Shown: positions 8,133-16,939 of the stretch, one piece after another
How positions within the stretch are numbered: the stretch's first letter is position 1
Layout of the letters: each line of letters begins with the position of its first letter
Assembly (NCBI RefSeq): GCF_000720925.1
Contig: NZ_JOEE01000007.1
Location: forward strand, 62,001 to 126,000
Reading direction: 5' to 3'
From: Phycicoccus jejuensis
GTDB taxonomy: Bacteria; Actinomycetota; Actinomycetes; Actinomycetales; Dermatophilaceae
Length of the DNA stretch: 64,000 nt
The notes under the pieces: generated by a model
What the model saw: the letters and a program-made list of their open reading frames with translations, nothing else
The model's database searches: none
What the model was told of the DNA's origin: nothing
Position numbers and translations under genes: made by a program

Positions 8133-8707
8133 GAGCGGTCCTGCGCGAGCCGGGTCAGCACGTCGACGAGCATCCCGCGCTCCTGCTCCTTGATGCGCTC
8201 GTGCAGCGAGACGGCGTCGTCGCCGTCCTCGACGCGCACGGCGCGCTGGTCGATGATCGGCCCGGTGTCGACCCCCGCGTCGACCCAGTGGCAGGTGCAG
8301 CCGGTGACCTTGACCCCGTGGGCGAGCGCGTCGCGCACGCCGTGCGCGCCGGGGAAGCTCGGCAGCAGAGCGGGGTGGGTGTTGACCACCCGGAACGCCT
8401 CGAGGAAGGCCGGCCCCAGCACCCTCATGAAGCCCGCGGACACGACGAGGTCGGGGTCGTGGGCGGCGACGAGGCGCGCGAGGGCGGCGTCCCAGTCGGC
8501 GCGGGTGTCGTGGTCGGGCACCCGGCAGACGAACGTCGGGATGCCGCGCTCCCGCGCCCGCTCGACCCCGCGCGTGCCGTCGCGGTCGGCTCCGACGACG
8601 ACGACCTCGAGGGGCGCGTCGCCGGCGTCGAGGACCGCCTGGAGGTTGGTCCCGGAGCCGGAGACGAGCACGGCCAGCCGCAGCGGGCCACCTGACCCCG
8701 CGCTCAC
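8123..8707 (-). CDS. purN: Phosphoribosylglycinamide formyltransferase
   Basis: About 194 residues. RLAVLVSGSGTNLQAVLDA is the N-terminal phosphate-binding loop, followed by HDTRADWD, LVVSAGFMRVLGPAFL, NTHPALLPSFPGAHG (the Asn-His catalytic pair) and the VDAGVDTGPIIDQ segment with the catalytic Asp. It transfers a formyl group from 10-formyl-THF to GAR. GTG at 8707 is chosen because it overlaps the DUF6350 stop as GTGA; an in-frame GTG at 8722 would give five more residues. Same-strand purH follows after one gene. Confidence 0.95.
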   Translation of the reverse strand: MSAGSGGPLRLAVLVSGSGTNLQAVLDAGDAPLEVVVVGADRDGTRGVERARERGIPTFVCRVPDHDTRADWDAALARLVAAHDPDLVVSAGFMRVLGPAFLEAFRVVNTHPALLPSFPGAHGVRDALAHGVKVTGCTCHWVDAGVDTGPIIDQRAVRVEDGDDAVSLHERIKEQERGMLVDVLTRLAQDRSWR

Positions 8708-9945
8708 CGGCGCAGCCGCCACGCGTCACGCAGGACGAAGAGGACGGCGCCGACGACGAGCCACGCGAGCGCCGAGAGCGCCATCTCGAGGGCCGGGGCC
8801 CCGACCGACGACAGCCGGTAGGCCCCGAGCGACCCGCCGCCGACGGCGTCGAGCAGCCCGATGGCGAGCGCCGTGACGACGCACGAGGACACGGCGACGA
8901 CGAGCTTGGTGCGCAGCCGGGCGAGCCGGGCCACGGTCGCGACGGCGCGTCGCCCGACCCACATCCCGGCGCCGACGAGGAGCAGCACGCAGACGACGCC
9001 GACGAGCCCCGGGAAGCGCCCCGGCTGGGGCAGCGCACCGAGCGCGGGGACCATCGGCAGCAACCCCGTCTCGGAGCCGTCCCAGGTGACGGAAGCGCCC
9101 TCGACGACCGAGAAGCCCGGGCCGGCGACGAACGAGACGACCCACAGGCCGAGGTTGGCCAGGCCTGCCAGCTGCCCCGCGAGGAGCACCGCGACGCCGA
9201 CACCCGAGGGAGCGAGGTCGGACTGGATCGACACGACCCGCGGCCACGCGAGGAGCACCGCGAGGAGGACGGCGACCATCCCGAGCATGATCAGGAGGCC
9301 GGCGCCCGCGAGCCCCGGACCGACCGAGCGACGGATGCTGTCGGGCAGCGGGAGGACCAGGCGCGGCCCGAGGACGTCGGGGTCGTCGCGGCCGACGGCG
9401 CGCAGCGCGTACCCGAGCCCGACGAGGGGCACGAGGACCGCCGGCAGGAGCAGCGTCCAGGGCCGGGGCGGCAGCGGGCCGTTCGCGGCGAGCACCCAGC
9501 CGATGCCGACGACGGCCGCGTAGCCGGCCCACCAGGCCCCGACCGCGGCGGCCAACGGGCGCGGCAGCAGGCCGGCCCACCACTCCCCCTCGGAGCTGAC
9601 CCGGACCATCGCCTCGCGCGCGCCCAGGCGGGCGACGAGCACGAGGACACCGAGGAGCAGCAGGGGCGTCAGCGCGATGGTGGCGGTCCCCACCCCGAGG
9701 TGGGCTCCGCCGGCGAGCAGCCAGGCCGAGGCGCCGACCGCCGTCGCCGACGACCCGTCCGAGCTCGAGAGCGGGTCGGCCGCCCACGCCGCGAGGACCG
9801 GTCCGACGACGAGCACCGCCGACACGAGCCCGGTCGCGACGCCGATGAGCCCGGAGCGCCGCCAGCCGGGCGCCAGCGGGTGGACGTGGCCACCGGCGGG
9901 CTCGGTGCCGGCCGGTGAGGACGTGGTGCGGTCCGTGACGGTCAT
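8704..9945 (-). CDS. DUF6350 (PerM-like) polytopic membrane protein
   Basis: The 413-residue product has about ten hydrophobic segments and almost no soluble domain. The segments PLLLLGVLVLVARL, AVGAWWAGYAAVVGIGWVL and the terminal SALAWLVVGAVLFVLRDAWRL match DUF6350, the family of mycobacterial PerM, a membrane protein linked to cell division and persistence. The sucD-DUF6350-purN-purH order is widespread in actinobacteria. GTGA overlap with purN couples the two. Start ATG 9945 stands 8 bases behind CAGACT, so it is probably leaderless. Confidence 0.85.
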   Translation of the reverse strand: MTVTDRTTSSPAGTEPAGGHVHPLAPGWRRSGLIGVATGLVSAVLVVGPVLAAWAADPLSSSDGSSATAVGASAWLLAGGAHLGVGTATIALTPLLLLGVLVLVARLGAREAMVRVSSEGEWWAGLLPRPLAAAVGAWWAGYAAVVGIGWVLAANGPLPPRPWTLLLPAVLVPLVGLGYALRAVGRDDPDVLGPRLVLPLPDSIRRSVGPGLAGAGLLIMLGMVAVLLAVLLAWPRVVSIQSDLAPSGVGVAVLLAGQLAGLANLGLWVVSFVAGPGFSVVEGASVTWDGSETGLLPMVPALGALPQPGRFPGLVGVVCVLLLVGAGMWVGRRAVATVARLARLRTKLVVAVSSCVVTALAIGLLDAVGGGSLGAYRLSSVGAPALEMALSALAWLVVGAVLFVLRDAWRLRR

Positions 9946-9953
9946 CGCGGACC

Positions 9954-9959
9954 AGTCTG
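9954..9959 (-). promoter_or_regulatory. Leaderless -10 box CAGACT
   Basis: CAGACT on the minus strand ends 8 bases before the DUF6350 ATG. Confidence 0.4.
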
Positions 9960-10043
9960 CGGCACGGTCAGCCGCGAGCCGTGGTGCCGCGCCGTGCGGC
10001 GGCGGGGTCGGCGACGGAGCAGGGTCGGGCCCACCGGTCGAGA

Positions 10044-10091
10044 GAACAGGACACGCCGCCGGCGCACGGGCGCGGGCGGCGTGTCCTGTTC
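10044..10091 (-). terminator. Hairpin terminator after sucCD
   Basis: Perfect 17-base arms (10044-10060 and 10075-10091), starting GAACAGGACACG, with a 14-base loop. It lies 48 bases beyond the sucD stop. Confidence 0.65.
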
Positions 10092-10139
10092 GCTCGACGG
10101 GGTGGGGGCACCCCGAGCGGGCGGTCGGTCGCGGTGGCG

Positions 10140-11033
10140 TCAGCCGGCGAGCGACTCCATGATGTCGCGCATCAGCTGGGCGGTCTCGGACGGCGTCTTG
10201 CCGACCTTGACACCGGCGGCCTCGAGGGCCTCCTTCTTCGCCTGCGCCGTGCCGGAGGAGCCGGACACGATGGCGCCGGCGTGGCCCATCGTCTTGCCCT
10301 CGGGGGCGGTGAAGCCCGCGACGTAGCCGACGACCGGCTTCGTCACGTGGTCCTTGATGTACGCCGCCGCGCGCTCCTCGGCGTCACCGCCGATCTCGCC
10401 GATCATGACGATCGCGTCGGTCTCGGGGTCGTTCTCGAACGCCTCGAGGCAGTCGATGTGCGTCGTCCCGATGACCGGGTCACCGCCGATGCCGACCGCG
10501 GACGAGAAGCCGAAGTCCCGCAGCTCGTACATCATCTGGTAGGTCAGCGTGCCCGACTTCGAGACCAGGCCGATGCGGCCGCCGCCCGAGATGTCGGCCG
10601 GGATGATGCCGGCGTTGGAGGCGCCGGGGCTGATCAGGCCCGGGCAGTTCGGGCCGATGATCCGGGTGCCGCCCTTCTGCGCGGCGTAGTTGTAGAACTC
10701 CGCGGTGTCCTTGACGGCGACGCCCTCGGTGATGACGACGAGCAGCGGGATGCCGGCGTCGATCGCCTCGACGGCGGCGGCCTTGGTGAAGGCGGCGGGG
10801 ACGAACGCGACGCTGACGTCGGCGCCCGTCTTCTCCATCGCCTCGGCGACGGTGCCGAACACGGGGACGGAGACGCCGTCCTCGAACTCGACGTCGGTGC
10901 CCGCCTTGCGGGGGTTGACGCCGCCGACGATGGCGGTGCCGGAGCGCAGCATCCGCTGCGTGTGCTTCATGCCCTCGGAGCCGGTCATGCCCTGGACGAT
11001 GACCTTGGAGTCCGCGGTGAGGAAGATGGCCAT
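10140..11033 (-). CDS. sucD: Succinyl-CoA synthetase alpha subunit
   Basis: The 297-residue product is full length. [19 protein letters not shown] carries the CoA-binding glycine loop, [11 protein letters not shown] is the alpha-subunit signature, and [20 protein letters not shown] contains the phospho-histidine of the catalytic cycle. With SucC it interconverts succinyl-CoA and succinate in the TCA cycle, making ATP or GTP. It follows sucC by 32 bases on the minus strand and ends at a strong hairpin. Confidence 0.97.
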   Translation of the reverse strand: MAIFLTADSKVIVQGMTGSEGMKHTQRMLRSGTAIVGGVNPRKAGTDVEFEDGVSVPVFGTVAEAMEKTGADVSVAFVPAAFTKAAAVEAIDAGIPLLVVITEGVAVKDTAEFYNYAAQKGGTRIIGPNCPGLISPGASNAGIIPADISGGGRIGLVSKSGTLTYQMMYELRDFGFSSAVGIGGDPVIGTTHIDCLEAFENDPETDAIVMIGEIGGDAEERAAAYIKDHVTKPVVGYVAGFTAPEGKTMGHAGAIVSGSSGTAQAKKEALEAAGVKVGKTPSETAQLMRDIMESLAG

Positions 11034-11065
11034 GGGTGTCTGTTCTCTCTTCTCGCTCGCTCGGG

Positions 11066-12244
11066 TCAGTTCTGGGAGGCCAGCTCGGCGGCCTTGCGCG
11101 CGGCGCCGTCCATCGTCTCCTCGATGAGGACGAGCGGGTGGGCGCGCTCGGCGAGGATGCGGCGGCCCTCCTCGACGTTGTTGCCGTCGAGCCGGACGAC
11201 GAGCGGCTTGGTGGCCTCGTCACCGAGGGCGTCGAGCGCGCCGACGATGCCGTTGGCGACCGCGTCGCACGAGGTGATGCCGCCGAAGACGTTGACGAAC
11301 ACCGACTTCACCTGCTCGTCGCCGAGGATGATGTGCAGCCCGTTGGCCATCACCTCGGCCGAGGCGCCGCCGCCGATGTCGAGGAAGTTGGCCGGCTTCT
11401 GGCCGCCGAACTCCTCACCGGCGTAGGCGACGACGTCGAGGGTGCTCATGACGAGCCCGGCGCCGTTGCCGATGATGCCGACCGAGCCGTCGAGCTTGAC
11501 GTAGTTGAGGCCCTTCTCCTTGGCCGCGGCCTCGAGCGGGTCGGCGGCGGCGGAGTCCTCGAGGGCCTCGTGGTCGGGGTGCCGGAAGTCGGCGTTGGCG
11601 TCGAGCGAGACCTTGCCGTCGAGGGCGACGATGTCGCCGTCCTTGGTCCTCACGAGCGGGTTGACCTCGACGAGGGTGGCGTCCTCCTCGCGGTAGACCG
11701 TCCAGAGGGTCTTGAGGACCGGCTCGATCTTCGCGGCGACCTCGCCCTCGAAGCCGGCGGCCTCGACGATCTCGCGGGCCTTGGCGTCGTCGATGCCGGT
11801 GTTGGGGTCGACGGCGATCCGCGCGAGGGCCTCGGGGCGCTCGACGGCGAGCTGCTCGATCTCCATCCCGCCCTCCTTGCTGCACATCGCGAGGTAGGTG
11901 CGGTTCGCGCGGTCGAGCAGGATGGAGAAGTAGTACTCCTCGGCGATCCGGGCGCCCTGCGCGATCATCACGCGGTGCACGGTGTGGCCCTTGATGTCCA
12001 TCCCGAGGATGGCGCTCGCGTGCTCCTGCGCCTCGTCGGCGCTCTTGGCGACCTTGACGCCGCCGGCCTTGCCGCGCCCGCCGGTCTTCACCTGGGCCTT
12101 GACGACGGTGACGCCGCCGCTCGCGGTGCCGATGCGCTCGGCCGCCTCCCTCGCCTCCTCGGGCGTGGTGGCGACGGCCCCGGCGAGCACGGGGACACCG
12201 TGCTTCTCGAACATGTCACGGGCCTGGTACTCGAAGAGGTCCAC
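11066..12244 (-). CDS. sucC: Succinyl-CoA synthetase beta subunit
   Basis: About 392 residues, the usual length. It begins [19 protein letters not shown], continues with an ATP-grasp fold ([18 protein letters not shown] near residue 45, [21 protein letters not shown]) and ends in the ligase-CoA domain with [14 protein letters not shown]. Start GTG 12244 was chosen because homology begins there; the frame stays open upstream but reads low-complexity shadow sequence. First gene of the sucCD unit, with a -10 candidate 44 bases upstream. Confidence 0.96.
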   Translation of the reverse strand: MDLFEYQARDMFEKHGVPVLAGAVATTPEEAREAAERIGTASGGVTVVKAQVKTGGRGKAGGVKVAKSADEAQEHASAILGMDIKGHTVHRVMIAQGARIAEEYYFSILLDRANRTYLAMCSKEGGMEIEQLAVERPEALARIAVDPNTGIDDAKAREIVEAAGFEGEVAAKIEPVLKTLWTVYREEDATLVEVNPLVRTKDGDIVALDGKVSLDANADFRHPDHEALEDSAAADPLEAAAKEKGLNYVKLDGSVGIIGNGAGLVMSTLDVVAYAGEEFGGQKPANFLDIGGGASAEVMANGLHIILGDEQVKSVFVNVFGGITSCDAVANGIVGALDALGDEATKPLVVRLDGNNVEEGRRILAERAHPLVLIEETMDGAARKAAELASQN

Positions 12245-12287
12245 GAGGCGATCCGTCCTCACTGTCGGCGAAAGTGGTCCGCAGGGC

Positions 12288-12293
12288 AGCGTA
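12288..12293 (-). promoter_or_regulatory. Possible -10 box TACGCT for sucCD
   Basis: TACGCT on the minus strand (context GGATACGCTGC) lies 43 bases before the sucC GTG, giving a short leader. Confidence 0.4.
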
Positions 12294-12404
12294 TCCGCGC
12301 CACGTCGCAGGGCCGAACCCGAGGCGTCCGATGGGGGGAATCTCACGCCGACCGGGCCGTCGACGCGGCGACCGGCGCCCGTCCCGGCGGGCCGGAGGAC
12401 GCCG

Positions 12405-12439
12405 CAGGGGCGGCCCGGCCGGTGGCCGGACCGCCCCTG
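12405..12439 (-). terminator. Hairpin terminator after the M4 protease gene
   Basis: CAGGGGCGG (12405-12413) pairs with CCGCCCCTG (12431-12439), and an inner CCGGCC/GGCCGG stem continues it with one mismatch. It starts 18 bases after the protease stop. Confidence 0.6.
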
Positions 12440-12456
12440 GGAGGGCGTCGAGGGCG

Positions 12457-14511
12457 TCAGCCCACGGACACCGCGGTGTCGTCGACGACGAACGAGGTCT
12501 GCAGCGAGGAGTCCTCGGTGGCGGTGAACTTCACCGTCACGGCCTTGCCCTTGTAGGGCAGCAGGTTGAAGGACTTCTGCACGTACGAGCTGTTCTTGTT
12601 CGCGTTGGAGTACGTCGCGAGCGTCGTCGTCGTGCCGCCGACCACGACCTGGGCCTTCATCGTGTCGTAGGCGGTCGACGTGGTCTCGGCCGTGTCGATG
12701 CGGACCCAGAACGAGAGGGTCGCAGCCGTCGCGGTCGAGGGGATGGTCACCGTCTGCTGCTCGGTCTCGGTGCCGGTCGTGCCGTTGCCGCCGAGCCACA
12801 GCTTCCAGCTGCCGGTGCGCGCCGGGCGGCCGGTGTTGTTCGTGATCGGGCCGGCCGTGCCGGTCCACACCGTGGCGCCGGACTCGAAGCCCGCGTTCTG
12901 GAGCAGGTTGCCGCTGGTGGGCGGCGGGGTGGTCGTGCCACCGCAGCTCTGCGCGCCGGCCGGGACCGAGATGGCCGAGAAGGCGCTCTCGACCGCGGTG
13001 CAGACCGCGGCGTTGCTCGGAAAGAGCTCCTTGGCGGAGGCGATGGCGCCCTCGCGGGCCGCGGCGTAGTTGCTCGTCGAGGTCAGCTTGGTCGCGAGGG
13101 TGCGGTACCAGACCTTCTCGATGTTCGAGCGGCCCGCGCCGGTGACGGTCGAGCCGTTGCAGGTCGGGCTGTTGTACGAGACGCCGTTGACCGTCTTCGC
13201 GCCGCTGCCCTCGGAGGCGAGGAAGAACCAGTGGTTGAGCGGGCCCGAGGAGTAGTGCGGGTCGAGGTTCTTCGTGCCGGTGGTCCAGCAGTCCTGGCTG
13301 GCACCGTCCTTGCTCGGCTTGTCCATGTAGCGCAGCGGGGTGCCGTTGCCGTTGATGTTGATCTTCTCGCCGATGAGGTAGTCGCCCGGGTCGGCCGAGG
13401 AGTTCGCGTAGAACTCGACGGCGGTGCCGAAGATGTCCGAGGTCGCCTCGTTGAGGCCGCCCGCGTCGCCCGTGTAGGCCAGGCCCGCGGTGTTCTCGGT
13501 GACACCGTGGCTCATCTCGTGCGCGGCGACGTCGATGCTCGTCAGCGGGTGGGTGTTGCTCGTCCCGTCGCCGTAGGTCATCTGGGTGCCGTCCCAGAAC
13601 GCGTTGACGTAGGCGTTGCCGTAGTGGACGCGGCTGCGGGCACCCCGGCCGTCGTTCCAGATGCCGGCCCGGCCGAGGACGTTGGTGTAGTAGTCGTAGG
13701 TCTTCTCGGCGCCGTACTCGGCGTCGACGGCCGCGGTCTGGCGGTTGGAGGCCGTGCCGTCGCCCCAGACGTTGTCGGCGTTGGTGAACTGCGTGCCGGC
13801 CGCGGTCGAGCTCGTCGAGCCGTTGAGGTCGGTCGTGTAGTTGCCGTGGCTGTCCTTGAGCAGCCACGAGGAGCCGCTCTGCGTCGTGTTGAGCGTCACC
13901 GTGCCCGAGTACATCGAGTTGCCGGTGCCGTTGACGATCTCGTCCCAGCTCGAGACGACCGCGCCGGTGCTCGCGTCGACGATCGTGTGCAGGCGGCTCG
14001 GGGTCTGGTCGGCCTTGACCCCCGTGGTGACGACGTCGTACGCCAGGCGGGGGCTGCCCGAGCCCGCCCAGACCACGAGCTCGCCCTGGCTCTTCTCGCC
14101 GGAGGCCTTCGAGCGCTCGGCGCCCGTCGCGACCGCGGCGGTCTTGGCGAGCTTCGGGGTCGTCGAGGGGGCGGCGACGGACTTGCGGCCGGCGTTGTAG
14201 CGGACCTCCTCGAGGGCGCCCATGGCGCTCTTCTCGACGACGAGGTCGCCGCCGACGACGCGCAGGCCGTTCCAGGTGCGGTCGTAGCGGGTGTGCGTCG
14301 TCCCGTCCTTGTCGGTGATGACGGACCGGGGGACGAGCTTCTCGGCCGCGGCCAGCCCGAGGGCGGCGTGGTCGGAGCCCGCGGCGACCGCGGAGGGGGA
14401 GGAGGCCGGGGTGCCGGCGGAGGGGGCGCCGACGGCGCTGGCGGAGGTGGTGCCGGCGACGATCGTCGCGAGGGCGGCGCCGAGGGCCAGGCCGGTGGTG
14501 AGTCGTCTCAC
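12457..14511 (-). CDS. Secreted thermolysin-family (M4) neutral metalloprotease
   Basis: The 684-residue precursor has a Sec signal peptide ([19 protein letters not shown], residues ~7-26), an FTP-like inhibitory propeptide up to ~residue 190, then the M4 catalytic domain. Zinc is bound by HEMSH (331-335) and the Glu of GGLNEATSD (355); [12 protein letters not shown] holds the downstream catalytic His. After a short TPPPTSGN linker (~525) comes a ~150-residue beta-rich C-terminal domain ([18 protein letters not shown]...) resembling carbohydrate-binding-like modules often attached to such enzymes. It digests proteins outside the cell. GTG 14511 has AAGGAG 9 bases upstream, and its leader contains a small hairpin. 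Confidence 0.93.
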   Translation of the reverse strand: MRRLTTGLALGAALATIVAGTTSASAVGAPSAGTPASSPSAVAAGSDHAALGLAAAEKLVPRSVITDKDGTTHTRYDRTWNGLRVVGGDLVVEKSAMGALEEVRYNAGRKSVAAPSTTPKLAKTAAVATGAERSKASGEKSQGELVVWAGSGSPRLAYDVVTTGVKADQTPSRLHTIVDASTGAVVSSWDEIVNGTGNSMYSGTVTLNTTQSGSSWLLKDSHGNYTTDLNGSTSSTAAGTQFTNADNVWGDGTASNRQTAAVDAEYGAEKTYDYYTNVLGRAGIWNDGRGARSRVHYGNAYVNAFWDGTQMTYGDGTSNTHPLTSIDVAAHEMSHGVTENTAGLAYTGDAGGLNEATSDIFGTAVEFYANSSADPGDYLIGEKININGNGTPLRYMDKPSKDGASQDCWTTGTKNLDPHYSSGPLNHWFFLASEGSGAKTVNGVSYNSPTCNGSTVTGAGRSNIEKVWYRTLATKLTSTSNYAAAREGAIASAKELFPSNAAVCTAVESAFSAISVPAGAQSCGGTTTPPPTSGNLLQNAGFESGATVWTGTAGPITNNTGRPARTGSWKLWLGGNGTTGTETEQQTVTIPSTATAATLSFWVRIDTAETTSTAYDTMKAQVVVGGTTTTLATYSNANKNSSYVQKSFNLLPYKGKAVTVKFTATEDSSLQTSFVVDDTAVSVG

Positions 14512-14540
14512 GGTCGGAGATCTCCTTGGGGAGGGGGGTG

Positions 14541-14562
14541 CACCCGTGTTCGGGCACGGGTG
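14541..14562 (-). other. Small hairpin in the protease 5' leader
   Basis: CACCCGTG (14541-14548) and CACGGGTG (14555-14562) are perfect 8-base arms around a six-base loop, 30 bases before the protease start. It may act as an operator or an mRNA-stabilising stem. Confidence 0.35.
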
Positions 14563-14733
14563 GAAACATCCAACTCGGATGCCGTGCCGGACAAGGCATC
14601 TTGCGAAAGATTGACCGTCCCGCCGGAACTCTTTACCGGTCTGCGGGGGGACCTTGACCTATCCCGTGGGCCGCCTGTGAGTCCCGCTCGCCCACCGGTC
14701 GACGGCCGGCTTCCCCCGTGCTAGCGCCGCGCC

Positions 14734-14739
14734 TACAGT
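14734..14739 (+). promoter_or_regulatory. Leaderless -10 box TACAGT
   Basis: TACAGT ends 9 bases before the lipase ATG at 14749. Confidence 0.5.
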
Positions 14740-14748
14740 GAGGCCGCG

Positions 14749-15678
14749 ATGGCCGGCCTCCAGCGGCTGCGCGGCGCCCCCACCCCGGACGCCGCGCCCT
14801 CCGCCCCGAGGGGCGACTCGCCGTGCCGTGCGCTCGCCGGCGGGGTGCGGGCCCTCGGTGACCCGGCCGTGCTGGCCGGCGCCGCGGTGGAGGCGGTCTG
14901 GCTCGGGGCGCACCTGACGACCTGGCCGCTCGGGCTGGTGGGCTCCGGCCGCTCCGGTGCCGGTCCCGCCTACCGCGTCGAGCACCTCCCCCCGGTGCAG
15001 CGCGGCATGCTCGTCGCCGACGTCGAGGCCGCGGGGACGCCGATCCTGCTCGTGCACGGCATCGTCAGCAACCGCTCGGTCTTCACGGTGCTGCGCCGCG
15101 GCCTGACCCGCCGGGGCTTCTCGAACGTCTTCGCGATGAACTACTCGACGGTCGCGACGGACGTCCGCACCGCGGCCCTGCGCCTGGCCGACGAGGTGGA
15201 GTCGGTCTGCGAGCAGACGAGGTTCGAGCGCATCCACGTCATCGGGCACAGCCTCGGCGGGCTCATCGCCCGCTACTACGTGACGCGGCTCGGCGGCGAC
15301 GCGCGGGTGCACACGCTCGTCACCCTCGGGACCCCGCACGAGGGGACGTGGGCCGCCTACGCCCTGCCGACCCGGCTGCTGCGCCAGATGCGTCCCGGCA
15401 GCGGGCTGATGCGCGAGCTCGCGCGGCCCGTGCGCGGCTGCCGCACCCGCTTCCTCGTGTACTGGTCCGACACCGACGCCGTCATCGTGCCGCAGCGCTC
15501 GGCGGCGCTTCGGCATCCCGACCTCGCGACCCGGTCGGTCCGGCTGCACGGCGCCGGGCACCTCACCCTGCCGATGCTCGGCGAGGTCGTCCACGGCATC
15601 TCGACCGCGCTGACCCAGCTCGACGCCGACGGCAGCACGGTGCGCCGCGGCGTCGTCCCCCTCTCCCGCCGCAGCTGA
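14749..15678 (+). CDS. Lipase/esterase-family alpha/beta hydrolase
   Basis: The 309-residue product has an alpha/beta-hydrolase core: oxyanion-region PILLVHGIVSNRSVF (~residue 98), nucleophile elbow HVIGHSLGGLIARYY with Ser168, and LHGAGHLTLPML with the catalytic His near 270. The acid is likely in YWSDTDAVIVP. This pattern is that of triacylglycerol-lipase/PGAP1-like hydrolases. No clear signal peptide is seen, although residues 30-65 are moderately hydrophobic. It is divergent from the M4 protease and starts at a leaderless ATG. Confidence 0.82.
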   Translation: MAGLQRLRGAPTPDAAPSAPRGDSPCRALAGGVRALGDPAVLAGAAVEAVWLGAHLTTWPLGLVGSGRSGAGPAYRVEHLPPVQRGMLVADVEAAGTPILLVHGIVSNRSVFTVLRRGLTRRGFSNVFAMNYSTVATDVRTAALRLADEVESVCEQTRFERIHVIGHSLGGLIARYYVTRLGGDARVHTLVTLGTPHEGTWAAYALPTRLLRQMRPGSGLMRELARPVRGCRTRFLVYWSDTDAVIVPQRSAALRHPDLATRSVRLHGAGHLTLPMLGEVVHGISTALTQLDADGSTVRRGVVPLSRRS

Positions 15679-15682
15679 CCCT

Positions 15683-15880
15683 GCACGTGCGGGATTGTCG
15701 CTGTCCGAACCGGGACCAGAGCGCGGAAAGCCCGCACGTGCGCGGTTGTCGCGGTCCGAACCCGGACCAGAGCGCGGAAAGCCCGCACGTGCGGGGTTGT
15801 CGCTGTCCTAACCGGGCCGCGGGCTCGAAAAGCCCGCACGTGCGGGGTTGTCGCTGTCCGAACCGGGCCCGCAGCACGTG
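15683..15880. repeat. 51-bp tandem repeat array, 3.9 copies, with CACGTG cores
   Basis: Four units start at 15683, 15734, 15785 and 15836 (period exactly 51; the last unit is 45 bases). Each opens with GCACGTGCGGG or a close variant, followed by TTGTCGCTGTCCGAACCGG. Units 1-2 share ACCAGAGCGCGGAAAGCCC ends while unit 3 differs. The array fills the start of the 407-base gap between the lipase and the M23 peptidase; no gene is supported in that gap. The palindrome GCACGTGC repeats five helical turns apart. Confidence 0.9.
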
Positions 15881-16010
15881 ATGCCCGGCTCCTGAGACGG
15901 CTCACAGGCGTGCCCGGCGTCACGCGCGGCACCGTTTTCGCAGGTCAGCGGGCTGCGCACCGACATCGATGTCAGCCCGCCGGAGCGGTCGTCCACACCC
16001 CCGCCTTTGT

Positions 16011-16040
16011 GTCACGGAATGGTCACGGTACGGTGTACCG
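16011..16040 (+). promoter_or_regulatory. Promoter of the M23 peptidase with a GTCAC direct repeat
   Basis: GTCACGG occurs at 16011 and 16022, 11 bases apart, directly before CGGTAC-GGT-GTACCG (16026-16040). TACGGT at 16029-16034 could be the -10 box, so a protein bound to the repeats would touch the -35 region. Spaced GTCAC-type direct repeats resemble MtrA sites of actinobacteria, and M23 peptidase genes are known MtrA targets. Confidence 0.4.
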
Positions 16041-16085
16041 GCCCCGCCAGGCCCCTGCCGTCGACACCCCCGAGGTCCCCCCGTC

Positions 16086-16865
16086 GTGAGTTCCCGGTCG
16101 TACACCGGGCGCCACTACGCCGGACGCCACCGCGTCCAGCGCCGCGCCCGCACCCCCCGCGCCCTCAGCCCGGGGTTCGTCCTCCCGACCGTCGCCGCGG
16201 CCGGCCTCGTCGTCACCGCGACCGGCGCGAGCATGGCCGAGTCGGCCACCACCCAGCCGTTCGAGCTGACCAGCTCGCAGAGCGCGATGGTCCGCACCCA
16301 GCAGGCCGCCGACGTCGAGACGGGCGCCGAGCTGGCCAACCGCCGCCAGGACGCGAGCATCCAGTCCGCAGCCCTCCAGGGCCGGACGGAGGCCAAGGTG
16401 CGGGCCGCCCGCGCCGCCGAGCGCCGCGCCGCGCAGGTCGCCAAGGCCAAGGCCGAGGCCGAGAAGCAGGCCAAGAAGTGGGTCCGCCCGATCGGCGTCT
16501 GGAACATCACCTCCGGCTACGGCTGGCGCTGGGGCAAGAACCACGACGGCATCGACCTCGGCGCGCCGACCGGCACCCCCCTCTCGGCGATGTCCAAGGG
16601 CACGGTCATCGGCGCCGGCTGGCACGACAGCTTCGGCTACAAGGTCGAGATCAAGTACTGGGACGGCAGCATCTCCTGGTACGGCCACATGAGCCGCATC
16701 GACGTCACCGAGGGCCAGGAGGTCATGCCCGGTGACCGCGTGGGCCTCGTCGGCAACACCGGCCACTCCTTCGGCTCGCACCTGCACCTCGAGTTCCAGC
16801 GGACGACCGCGAGCGACACCCCGCTCGACCCGGTGCCCTGGCTCAAGGACCACGGCCTCTGGTGA
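16086..16865 (+). CDS. M23 family zinc metallopeptidase (peptidoglycan endopeptidase)
   Basis: About 259 residues from GTG 16086 (GAGG 9 bases upstream). A basic N-terminus precedes one hydrophobic segment (FVLPTVAAAGLVVTATGASM, 31-50), then an Ala/Lys/Glu-rich helical stretch (~105-132) and the LytM/M23 domain. Zinc ligands are visible: H153 and D157 in NHDGIDLGAPTGTP and H234 in SHLHLEF; H201 of YGHMSRID is the accessory His. Such enzymes cut peptide crosslinks of the cell wall during growth or division. The catalytic set is complete, so it is likely active rather than an EnvC-like activator. Confidence 0.92.
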   Translation: MSSRSYTGRHYAGRHRVQRRARTPRALSPGFVLPTVAAAGLVVTATGASMAESATTQPFELTSSQSAMVRTQQAADVETGAELANRRQDASIQSAALQGRTEAKVRAARAAERRAAQVAKAKAEAEKQAKKWVRPIGVWNITSGYGWRWGKNHDGIDLGAPTGTPLSAMSKGTVIGAGWHDSFGYKVEIKYWDGSISWYGHMSRIDVTEGQEVMPGDRVGLVGNTGHSFGSHLHLEFQRTTASDTPLDPVPWLKDHGLW

Positions 16866-16939
16866 CTTCGGTGCCGCACGGCGGCACCCTCGACGATCGA
16901 CGACCCCGGCGCATCCCGCCGGGGTCGCGGCGTCCCCGG

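Noticed and set aside
12245..14599. Very long minus frame (1177 residues) reaching upstream of sucC
   Set aside because: It runs through the M4 protease in the wrong frame; real SucC homology begins at 12244.
15563..15877. Minus-strand frame encoding repeats of RQPRTCGL
   Set aside because: The repeat unit is 51 bases, a multiple of three, so any frame repeats; no RBS, no domain, and it overlaps the lipase 3' end.
15683..15880. CRISPR array
   Set aside because: Units abut with no unique spacers and no cas genes lie nearby.
15886..16085. Cyclic-di-AMP (ydaO) riboswitch before the M23 peptidase
   Set aside because: Looked for because wall-hydrolase genes often carry it; the conserved aptamer blocks are not present.
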